A stretch of DNA of 64,000 nt. It comes from Planctomycetaceae bacterium (GTDB lineage: Bacteria; Planctomycetota; Planctomycetia; Planctomycetales; Planctomycetaceae). Location: assembly GCA_017795105.1 (NCBI GenBank), contig CP051247.1, forward strand, positions 248,001 to 312,000. The letters are read 5' to 3'. Both the position numbers and the translations under genes were made by a program. Every line of letters starts with the position of its first letter. Positions within the stretch are counted from its first letter, which is position 1. Below are positions 31,309 to 38,820 of the stretch, piece by piece. Under the pieces are notes generated by a model, which was given only the letters and a program-made list of their open reading frames with translations, was not told the origin of the DNA and did not search any database.

Positions 31309-31663
31309 TACTTCGGCAGGCTACGAACTCATCGCGTGCTGCTGTTCCTTGTTGACGGGGGCAGCGGCACGAAACTGCTTTTCGCGTCGAGTTGCTTGAA
31401 TCGACGCCTTGCCGGACGATTGGCAAAATCGTTTCCCGCTCCCACTCTCTGGCCGCAATTTTCCAGAGTCGTACTTCCGCTCTGGCCTGCCCACGCTTTC
31501 TTTACAGTCGCCAGATGCATCAACGATTGACCATATGCATCGGGGATGTTATCTACAATCAGCAGAACCTTTCTCAAAATCCATGCCTCGCCCCATGAGG
31601 CTGGGTGATGCGGTCTCTGCCGTCACCTGATAGCAACTCCAAGTCAACAAGCGACACTAGCCT
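31309..31663. other. Intergenic region before the PhoD-like gene
   Basis: These 355 bases hold no recognised gene, terminator or repeat. A short minus-strand open frame (31329-31577) begins MRKVLLIVDNIPDAYG but shows no receiver domain and no ribosome-binding site, and is probably not real. Confidence 0.4.
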
Positions 31664-33991
31664 ATGATTACCCACATTCCGCGACGACTGGCCCTGAAAC
31701 TGATCACCGCCGGCACGGGGCTGCTTGGAATTCAGACCGTGTCCCGCGAGACCGAAGCTCGGGAAGCAGGCGAGATCTCGCTAAAATCAGTCGGCAACTG
31801 GTCGCGGACGCCCGACCGCGTCTGGCTGGGCGAGGAGTTCTGGGCCAACCCGATGGAGGACTGGAAGATTGTGAATGGCGGGGCGGAGTGTCAGTCGGCT
31901 GCGGGAAATCGCAGCGTGCACCTCGTCACCCATCAGATTACCAATGCAGACGCCGCATTTCGGATGTCGGTTCAGGTCGCCCCGGTTAACTCAAGCTCGA
32001 AAGAGGGCGGTGCCGGCTTTCGTATCGGTGTGAGCAGCGATATCAACGAGTATCGCAGCAACTGCTTCGCACCGGGCGGGATTACAGCTGGCCTGGCAGG
32101 AGAATCGCTGGTTCTCGGAGGCAAACGCCAGGAGCTGGAAGAATCAGCCGGCAACAAGCCCGTTACGCTGGACGTCGCCGGTGCCCCAAATGGCAATCAG
32201 TACTCCCTCACGCTCACTGCGAGATCGGGCGACAAAACTCTTGGCTCGGTGACACAGTCGTTCCGCAAGCAGGCAATTCTCGGAAACGTCGCGCTCGCGC
32301 ACAACTTCAACACGCCGCCGAAGAAGCCCAGCGGCGGCCGATTCCGGTTCACTGACTGGCAAGTCGGCGGGGATGCCTTCACTGTTAACGACGAGCACAA
32401 GTTCGGCCCGATTCTCTGGTCGATGTACTCATTGAGTAACTCACGCTCCGATGAAGGATACGTTCTCAAACTGAGCGGACTGACCGGCCCGCTGGGCGAG
32501 AAGGATCACCAGAAGCTCGAGCTGCAGATCCAGCGCGACGGCGAGTGGAAGTCGATCGAACAGGCTGCGTTGGACACCGATGCCTGGGTCGCAACGTTCC
32601 GCATCGCCAACTGGGATCAGAAGACGGAAACGCCGTTTCGCCTCGTTTATCAACAGAAGTGGACCGATGGCGAAACCACCGACTACGAATGGACGGGTAC
32701 AATTCAGGCCGAGCCGGAAGGGCGTCCGCTTCGCTTTGGAGCGTTGACCTGTCAGAACGACTACGCATTCCCATACGAGCCAGTCGCCGAGAGCCTGAAG
32801 AAGCTGGCTCCAGATATGCTTTACTTCTCAGGGGATCAGATCTACGAAAGCCACGGCGGATTCGGAATCATCCGCGATCCCGCCGATCGTGCAATCTTGA
32901 ACTATCTCCGGAAGTACTATCAGTTCGGCTGGTCGTTCCGCGAAGCGATGCGGGACTGTCCAACGCTTTGCCTTCCCGACGACCACGACGTCTTCCAGGG
33001 CAACCTCTGGGGCGAGGGGGGAGAAGCGATGAAGGACCTCGACGCCGGGACGTCCTCCAAAGGCGGCTACCGAGAACCGGTCCGGATGGTCAACGCCGTC
33101 CATCGCACCTGCACCGCCCATCATCCGGATGCGTTCGATCCGACACCGGCCGAACAAGGGATGAACGTCTACTACGGCGACCTCGTCTACGGCGGCGTTA
33201 GCTTTGCCATCATTGCCGATCGCCAGTGGAAGAGTGGTCCTGAGCGTGTCGACACCGGCAGTGGGCGTGCCGATCACGTGATGGATAGAGACTTTGATAC
33301 CTCGCAGCTCGACGAACCCGGGCTTGTGTTGCTGGGCGAGCGTCAGAAAGATTTCCTCAAACACTGGGCCGATGACTGGCGTGGTCACTCCATGAAAGTC
33401 CTTTTGAGCCAGACCGTCTTTGCCGGTGTGGCGACCCACCATGGAAGCTACGACGGTTATCTCAAGGCGGACCTCGATTGCGGCGGCTGGCCTCAGTCCC
33501 GGCGTGACGAAACGATCCGCATCATTCGAGAATCGATGGCTCTGCACATCAATGGTGATCAGCACCTGACAACCGCCTGTCAGTACGGCGTCGACGGCCA
33601 GCGGGACAGCAACTGGTCCTTCTGCACGCCGGCAATCGCCGCCGGTTACCCTCGCTGGTGGCGTCCCGATGAGATTGGGATGAAGCACCAGAATCGTCCG
33701 CAGCATGGCCTGGACAATACCGGTGAATTTGAAGACGGACTCGGGAATCTGGTCTATGTCTACGCCGTTGGAAACCCCGAAGTCGGTACGAAGAAGAATC
33801 GCTACGAGAAGGCTCACCAGAAAGGAAGCGGGCTGGGGCTGGTCACGATTGATCCTGAAGCGAAAACCTACAAGCTTGACTCTTTCCGGTTCTCAATCGA
33901 CATTGACGACGACGCCTCCTCCAATCAGTTCCCGGGCTGGCCGATCACAATCCAGCAGGCGGAAAACAAGGGAGAGAATGTTCTGAAGTAA
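31664..33991 (+). CDS. Tat-exported PhoD-like alkaline phosphatase/phosphodiesterase
   Basis: 775 residues. An N-terminal Arg-Arg pair (R7-R8) before a hydrophobic stretch (LALKLITAGTGLLGI) is Tat-signal-like. Residues ~45-220 form a beta-sandwich domain of unknown role, then an immunoglobulin-like strand region. The C-terminal ~430 residues contain the PhoD-type metallophosphoesterase: FGALTCQND, DMLYFSGDQIYE, LPDDHDVFQGN and HINGDQHLTTACQYG, which carry the metal-binding Asp/His/Asn residues. It likely acts on phosphate esters or diesters outside the cytoplasm. No clear ribosome-binding site precedes the ATG. A small lipoprotein gene follows 52 bp downstream on the same strand. Confidence 0.9.
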   Translation: MITHIPRRLALKLITAGTGLLGIQTVSRETEAREAGEISLKSVGNWSRTPDRVWLGEEFWANPMEDWKIVNGGAECQSAAGNRSVHLVTHQITNADAAFRMSVQVAPVNSSSKEGGAGFRIGVSSDINEYRSNCFAPGGITAGLAGESLVLGGKRQELEESAGNKPVTLDVAGAPNGNQYSLTLTARSGDKTLGSVTQSFRKQAILGNVALAHNFNTPPKKPSGGRFRFTDWQVGGDAFTVNDEHKFGPILWSMYSLSNSRSDEGYVLKLSGLTGPLGEKDHQKLELQIQRDGEWKSIEQAALDTDAWVATFRIANWDQKTETPFRLVYQQKWTDGETTDYEWTGTIQAEPEGRPLRFGALTCQNDYAFPYEPVAESLKKLAPDMLYFSGDQIYESHGGFGIIRDPADRAILNYLRKYYQFGWSFREAMRDCPTLCLPDDHDVFQGNLWGEGGEAMKDLDAGTSSKGGYREPVRMVNAVHRTCTAHHPDAFDPTPAEQGMNVYYGDLVYGGVSFAIIADRQWKSGPERVDTGSGRADHVMDRDFDTSQLDEPGLVLLGERQKDFLKHWADDWRGHSMKVLLSQTVFAGVATHHGSYDGYLKADLDCGGWPQSRRDETIRIIRESMALHINGDQHLTTACQYGVDGQRDSNWSFCTPAIAAGYPRWWRPDEIGMKHQNRPQHGLDNTGEFEDGLGNLVYVYAVGNPEVGTKKNRYEKAHQKGSGLGLVTIDPEAKTYKLDSFRFSIDIDDDASSNQFPGWPITIQQAENKGENVLK

Positions 33992-34043
33992 GTCGAGCCT
34001 GTCCGAGTGTCCCGTTTTTGAAACCTTTGTTGAAAGTGCTCCT

Positions 34044-34484
34044 ATGATTTCCTGTTCTTCACTTCGCGCTCGGTCGCTGGCTCAATTCGCCGTTGCGATG
34101 CTTTGCACCATTACCCTGATCGGTTGCGGTGGATCGTCCGGTCCGTCTCTTTCCTCAGTCTCCGGCACGGTGACTCTCGATGGAAAACCGCTTGAAGGGG
34201 CGACGGTCACATTCATTCCGGCAGAAGGGCGGAGTTCCTCAGGTGTTACCGACGCTAGCGGAAATTACACGCTTAAATACAGTGCCGACCGCGACGGAGC
34301 CGTGTCTGGACAGCACCAGGTCACCATCACAACAGAACGGGCTCTGTCGGGTGGAGAAGGGGACCAGCCATTGGTTGAAGCTCGTGAAGAACTTCTGCCG
34401 GCGAAATACCACGCCGAAACCGAACTCACGGCCGACGTCAGTGCCGGATCGAACACAAAGAACTTCGAGCTCACTTCGGAGTAA
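34044..34484 (+). CDS. Lipoprotein with carboxypeptidase-regulatory-like domain
   Basis: 146 residues. A signal peptide ends at a lipobox (LIGC, Cys28), so the protein is probably lipid-anchored. The rest is a single transthyretin-like/carboxypeptidase-regulatory beta-sandwich: SGTVTLDGKPLEGATVTFIP, then GVTDASGNYTLKY and GQHQVTITT. Many planctomycete genomes carry dozens of such short lipoproteins, whose function is unknown. It follows the PhoD-like gene by 52 bp and may share its transcript. Confidence 0.9.
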   Translation: MISCSSLRARSLAQFAVAMLCTITLIGCGGSSGPSLSSVSGTVTLDGKPLEGATVTFIPAEGRSSSGVTDASGNYTLKYSADRDGAVSGQHQVTITTERALSGGEGDQPLVEAREELLPAKYHAETELTADVSAGSNTKNFELTSE

Positions 34485-34587
34485 TCTGACTAAGCGGAGA
34501 AAGAACCGACTCTGCGATGCCTCCGCGCTTGCAGTCATCAGGCAGGGACGGCGCGGGAAGAGCTTACGTCGAACAATCATGCCTCGG

Positions 34588-34896
34588 TTAGCTGACGTTC
34601 ACGGTATCGCGTTCGATCCGCCGACGCGTCTGAGCGGTCTTCTTGCTCTTCTTTTCTTCCTTCCGTTCGCGGGCGTCGTCGACCTTTTGCCGAATGTAAT
34701 CCTTCACACGTTTGCGCAGCTGCCTGGCCCATACGAATTCGGTCCCCAGTATGGCCAGGCCGACCGCAATCATGACGAGTCCCGGTCCCGGAGTCACCAG
34801 CATGATTCCGCCGAGCAGGATCACGACTCCGCCCGCGATGCCTACGGCGATTTGACGAACCAGTTGCCAGCTACTCGTTTTCAATTCATTGGACAT
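34588..34896 (-). CDS. PGPGW-type small membrane protein
   Basis: 102 residues. Two membrane helices flank the family motif (IVILLGGIMLVTPGPGLVMI), followed by LAILGTEFVWARQLRKRVKD. This is the pattern of the PGPGW putative transmembrane family, with Leu replacing the final Trp. The last ~35 residues are strongly basic (RKEEKKSKKTAQTRRRIE) and probably cytoplasmic. ATG 34896 was chosen because AAGGA lies nine bases upstream; the open frame continues 19 codons further up without a ribosome-binding site. Function of the family is unknown. The DUF2383 gene lies upstream, and its terminator separates the two. Confidence 0.88.
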   Translation of the reverse strand: MSNELKTSSWQLVRQIAVGIAGGVVILLGGIMLVTPGPGLVMIAVGLAILGTEFVWARQLRKRVKDYIRQKVDDARERKEEKKSKKTAQTRRRIERDTVNVS

Positions 34897-34982
34897 CGCG
34901 AACAATCCTTGACGATGTTTCAGGCTCACGAGCTGATGCCCAGAAGAGCTCATCGTGTGTCTTTTAAGCAGATAGTTGAACT

Positions 34983-35016
34983 GTAAAGAAAGCCGCTCCG
35001 AATGAACGAAGCGGCT
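34983..35016 (-). terminator. Intrinsic terminator of the DUF2383 gene
   Basis: On the minus strand, stem AGCCGCT/AGCGGCT (35010-35016 with 34991-34997) is followed by TTCTTTACAG. The same 13-base edge (plus strand GTAAAGAAAGCCG at 34983-34995) occurs at 24465-24477. It lies about 107 bases after the DUF2383 stop. Confidence 0.65.
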
Positions 35017-35122
35017 CCTGCGAGCTCTCGCTCGCCCTTGTCGTACGTTATGTCGATCAGCCGTTTTCTCGCTGCAAACGAGTATCTGCCCGGCTGGTTT
35101 CCGGCAGGCCCTGTATCAGGAC

Positions 35123-35590
35123 TTAAGACTTGAGCGAATCGCGAATGTCGCGGACGCTGTCGTGAATGCTTTTCACGTCTTCGTACTGACGCAGAAGAAC
35201 ATCGTTCATGGCCGTGCCCGGCTCATCTTTCAACGCGTCTTCATACGCTTCCTTAATCTTGTCTTCGCCGCGTTCAGCTTCGGCCATGATGGCGTAGGTA
35301 TCGTTCGACGAGAACATCGCACGAATATCCATCCAGGTTCGATGCATCGAAGCGGCATAAGAACCTTCGCGTCGCGGCTCCTCGTTATTGGCGCAGACAT
35401 AGTCTTGCAACTCGGTAGCCTGACGCTGACGTTCATTGGCGACCTGCCGCAGCTTCTCACTCAGAATCGTGTCATCGACGTTGTCCGCGGCATCATTGAA
35501 ACCCTTGGCGCTGTCGATGTTGACCTGAATCAGATCCTGCAGCTTTTCGATGGTCGATTCTTTCAGATTCAGCTTCGTTTCCGTAGCCAT
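35123..35590 (-). CDS. DUF2383 four-helix-bundle protein (PA2169 type)
   Basis: 155 residues, ferritin-like four-helix bundle. Family marks are LKESTIEKLQDLIQVNIDSA at the N-terminus, DTILSEKLRQVANERQRQA, then GSYAASMHRTWMDIRAM and DDVLLRQYEDVKSIHDSVR-like C-terminal helix segments. Glu/His-rich helices suggest metal or stress protection, but the family has no settled function. ATG 35590 was chosen because AAGGAAG lies eight bases upstream. A terminator with a T-run follows. Confidence 0.92.
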   Translation of the reverse strand: MATETKLNLKESTIEKLQDLIQVNIDSAKGFNDAADNVDDTILSEKLRQVANERQRQATELQDYVCANNEEPRREGSYAASMHRTWMDIRAMFSSNDTYAIMAEAERGEDKIKEAYEDALKDEPGTAMNDVLLRQYEDVKSIHDSVRDIRDSLKS

Positions 35591-36131
35591 TGTGAACACT
35601 TCCTTTCGATTAGTTCGGACATCCCAGGCATCGACCCAGAAGCCCTTTGATTTTCGTCAGATCGCCGTGATGTCAAACTCGATTTTTCGTCGTTCAACGA
35701 TCTGTTTTCCGTGCCCGGCGAGCTTTGTTCAAGACCTCGCAGTCACTGACCATATTCCGAACGATCCTTCACGGACCTTGGCGAGCTCAGCACCATGCTG
35801 TTTCACCCCTTCGGTCGATCAAGGCTTTCGTGCCGGACATTTGCTGATAGCAGCGATGCCGACGGGCACGGAATCGAAAGCCGAAGGCCAGGAATAATTC
35901 ATGGATTCGCAAAGTCCGTGCCAACACGAACAGAGCCTTTTTGAGGCGATATAAGGTGAGCTTCTCGCGTTCTTCCGGTCCCGGTCGACCAGATCGAGAG
36001 CGAATCGGTCGCCAAGCGACCAGCTCAGCGGCAATCCGCCCCAAGAAATCGATCTGGCGCGGAAAATGCTCTAACGGCTCGGCAGATCTACTAACACTGT
36101 GTAACACACCACCAACCCATCGGCCTGCTTA
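35591..36131. other. Intergenic region, DUF2383 / ExoD
   Basis: These 541 bases lie between divergent genes. No convincing gene, promoter pair or structured RNA is visible. A ten-base motif CTGTGTAACA (36097-36106), just before the ExoD start, recurs inverted at 38529-38538. Confidence 0.4.
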
Positions 36132-36713
36132 ATGTCTGACCTTCAAAATCTGGAAGATCTGCTTGATTGCATGCTCGAGGAAACCGACGGCGACAAAATC
36201 ACTCTCAACGATTTGATGTCGACCGTCGAGAGCCGGTCGTTCGGCCCCCTTTTGCTGCTCCCGTCGTTCGTCGCCCTTTCCCCGCTCGGAGCAATTCCGG
36301 GGATGTCGGTGATTACCGGAACGATGATCATTCTCATTGCTGCTCAACTCCTGCTTAATCGCGACCATCCCTGGCTTCCTTCGAAGCTGATGTCGATCTC
36401 CTTCGACCGTGAGAAGCTCGATAACGGCACGAGCAAGGTTCGTCCCTGGGCAAAGTGGATCGATAAGTGGCTGGCCAAACGATGGACCATCCTCACAAAG
36501 GCTCCGTTTAGCCAGATCGTCGCAGCAATGGCGATCGTGCTGGCGTTAACCTTCTACCCCCTGGCCCTCGTGCCGTGGGGAGTTGCCATACCCAGTGGAG
36601 CAATCGTGCTCTTCTCCCTGGGACTCACGTCACGCGACGGACTGTTTGTCCTGACCGGCCTTCTGATCTCTTGTCTGGCACTCTATGCCACCTATGAGTT
36701 CTGGCCGTTCTAG
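36132..36713 (+). CDS. ExoD-family membrane protein
   Basis: 193 residues. The N-terminal ~30 residues are cytoplasmic and acidic (LEDLLDCMLEETDGDKITL). The ExoD core follows (SFGPLLLLPSFVALSPLGAI, PGMSVITGTMIILIAAQLLL) with about four membrane helices and ends in LALYATYEFWPF. ExoD proteins influence exopolysaccharide production or alkaline tolerance in rhizobia; the biochemical role is unknown. The gene stands alone. A two-component regulator gene begins 242 bp downstream on the same strand. Confidence 0.9.
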   Translation: MSDLQNLEDLLDCMLEETDGDKITLNDLMSTVESRSFGPLLLLPSFVALSPLGAIPGMSVITGTMIILIAAQLLLNRDHPWLPSKLMSISFDREKLDNGTSKVRPWAKWIDKWLAKRWTILTKAPFSQIVAAMAIVLALTFYPLALVPWGVAIPSGAIVLFSLGLTSRDGLFVLTGLLISCLALYATYEFWPF

Positions 36714-36955
36714 TGGCATCCGTCCATTGGCTCGACGACGAGGATCGCAGTGATTCCGACAAGTTCTTGGATGCGTGCTTCCCGTGGAAACAGTAGAATC
36801 GATATTCGCCTTGTCACACGAACCTGTTGCCGATCCTTTCCTGCTGGATCGAGAGGGCGGTCGCGACAGGCAGCACAGGCGAGAAGCCGGGCCACACGGC
36901 TAGCCATCCAGTAATTGCTCACCAGCCGTGAGTTAGAAAGCGAACGAATACAGCT

Positions 36956-38431
36956 ATGCCTATTGTCTTGATCATCGACGATGACCGCGCAATTCGGCAC
37001 ATGGTTTCTCATTCTCTGCAGCGCATCGATTGCGAAGTGCATGAGGCCGAGGAGAGTCAGCAGGGCTTGAATCTCGTCCTCGAAATGAAACCGGATGTCA
37101 TCCTGCTCGACATCATGCTACCCAAGACGTCGGGCCTAGAAGTCTTTCAGCGGATTCGTGAAATCGACCGAAAAACTCCGGTCATCTTCATCACCGCCGG
37201 GACCGACAGCGCGACCGCCATCCGGGCGATGCAGCTGGGTGCATTCGACTACGTGACGAAGCCGCTCGATCTCACGCAGCTCAACACCCTCGTCGAATCG
37301 GCAATCGAATCCAAGCAGCTGATGAACGTTCCTGTCGCTGTCGAAGCGATCTCGACCGCGGAGGTGCAGGGCGATCTGTTTGTTGGTTCCAGCTCTCAGA
37401 TGATGGAAGTCTTCAAGCAGGTTGGTCGCGTTGCAAAACAGAACGTGACCGTACTGATTCGCGGCGAAAGCGGCTCCGGAAAAGAGCTCGTCGCCCGGGC
37501 AATCTACCAGTACAGCAACCGATCTGAAGAGCCTTTTATGGCGGTCAACTGCGCCGCGATCCCCGACCAGCTGCTTGAAAGCGAGTTGTTCGGACACGAG
37601 AAAGGCTCGTTCACGGGCGCCGACAAACGCCGCATCGGTAAATTCGAGCAATGTAACGGGGGCACACTCTTCCTCGACGAGATCGGCGACATGACGCCGC
37701 TCGTGCAGGGGAAGGTTCTGCGTTTGCTCCAAGAGCAGAAATTCGAACGTGTCGGCGGAAACGAGACCATCTCGACCGATGTTCGCATTGTCGCTGCAAC
37801 CAACCGCGACCTTGAGCAAATGGTGAAGGACGGAGAGTACCGCGCCGATCTGTACTACCGACTGAACGGAATCACCATCAATCTGCCGCCGCTACGCGAA
37901 CGAGGCGACGACATCGTCAAGTTGATTGAATACTTCTTCTCGAAGGTCCGACTCGAACTCGACAAGCAGGAGGTCGTCGGGATTTCTCCCGATGCACTGG
38001 CTGTCTATCAGGCATACGACTGGCCGGGCAACGTCCGCGAGTTGCAGAGTGTGATTCGGCAGTCGCTGATTAACACCACCGGGACCGTCATTGTTCCCGA
38101 TTCGATTCCCGGTGAGGTCCGGCAGGGAAAACGTCCGTCAGCTGCTCCTCAGAAGAGCAGAGATGATTCCGGAATCGATATCGCCTCCTTTATCAACACG
38201 CGACTGCGAGCCGGCAGTACCGATCTTTACGCCGAGACTTTGGAGATCATGGAGAAGCTTCTGCTGACGCGCGTCCTGCAGCACACCGGAGGCAATCAGA
38301 CGCGCGCCTCCGAGATTCTTGGTATTACGCGAGGAAAGATTCGAGACCGGATTCAGACCTTCGGGATCCGATTCGACAGCAACGTGCTGGTCGAAGGTGA
38401 AAAGGACGACGGAGACGCGTCCGAAGAGTAA
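36956..38431 (+). CDS. NtrC-family sigma-54-dependent response regulator
   Basis: 491 residues. A receiver (D52, acidic pocket DDD at 8-10, TKP lysine at ~102) is joined to an AAA+ activator with Walker A GESGSGKE (170-177), the sigma-54 contact loop GSFTGA (217-222, usually GAFTGA) and Walker B TLFLDEIGD (from 237). The arginine finger region and a C-terminal Fis-type helix-turn-helix (NQTRASEILGITRGKIRDRI) follow. It should activate sigma-54 promoters when phosphorylated. A sensor kinase follows 389 bp downstream, and a sigma-54-like promoter lies between them, so it may activate its own partner kinase gene (inference). Confidence 0.95.
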   Translation: MPIVLIIDDDRAIRHMVSHSLQRIDCEVHEAEESQQGLNLVLEMKPDVILLDIMLPKTSGLEVFQRIREIDRKTPVIFITAGTDSATAIRAMQLGAFDYVTKPLDLTQLNTLVESAIESKQLMNVPVAVEAISTAEVQGDLFVGSSSQMMEVFKQVGRVAKQNVTVLIRGESGSGKELVARAIYQYSNRSEEPFMAVNCAAIPDQLLESELFGHEKGSFTGADKRRIGKFEQCNGGTLFLDEIGDMTPLVQGKVLRLLQEQKFERVGGNETISTDVRIVAATNRDLEQMVKDGEYRADLYYRLNGITINLPPLRERGDDIVKLIEYFFSKVRLELDKQEVVGISPDALAVYQAYDWPGNVRELQSVIRQSLINTTGTVIVPDSIPGEVRQGKRPSAAPQKSRDDSGIDIASFINTRLRAGSTDLYAETLEIMEKLLLTRVLQHTGGNQTRASEILGITRGKIRDRIQTFGIRFDSNVLVEGEKDDGDASEE

Positions 38432-38820
38432 CCAGGTTCACTGGTCGCTCAGCGTTCAGCTCGGACGCACATCAACCGCAACGTTTTGACTTTGTACCCG
38501 ATACCATTGCACCACACACGGCGTTACCTGTTACACAGAAATGACTTAGAAAGAGGCCAACCAATTATCTGGATGGCATAAAACGTGCAGATCCGTCATC
38601 GCTGGTGACGTTCTGCGCGGCTGCTAACGTGAGTGTATCTACCGATCCGGGCCCAAGAGTCTTGAATCCAACCCGTATCCCATCCATCGACCGATCCGTG
38701 TTGCCGCCGATTGTCTCGCCGTTCTATGCTGCGGGCCCCAGTTAAGCAGTTGAACCCAGAACTCGAGGAAGATCACGATGATCTTCTGGATGTCCTTATG
38801 ATCTCGGCTCCTGTGACGAC
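38432..38820. other. Intergenic region between NtrC-type regulator and hybrid kinase
   Basis: These 389 bases hold no gene. A sigma-54-like element is at 38574-38589. About 45 bases upstream, a GTTAC-rich patch (GTTACCTGTTACACAG) could be an activator-binding site. Nothing else is recognised. Confidence 0.45.
38574..38589 (+). promoter_or_regulatory. Possible sigma-54 (-24/-12) promoter of the hybrid kinase gene
   Basis: TGGCATAAAACGTGCA keeps the invariant GG-N10-GC spacing of sigma-54 promoters and most of the TGGCA and TGC boxes. It lies 232 bases before the hybrid kinase start and directly after the gene of a sigma-54 activator. The leader would be long, and such motifs can occur by chance. 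Confidence 0.4.

Noticed and set aside
31329..31577. Short minus-strand frame beginning like a receiver domain (MRKVLLIVDN)
   Set aside because: Resemblance ends after ten residues; no conserved Asp, no ribosome-binding site.
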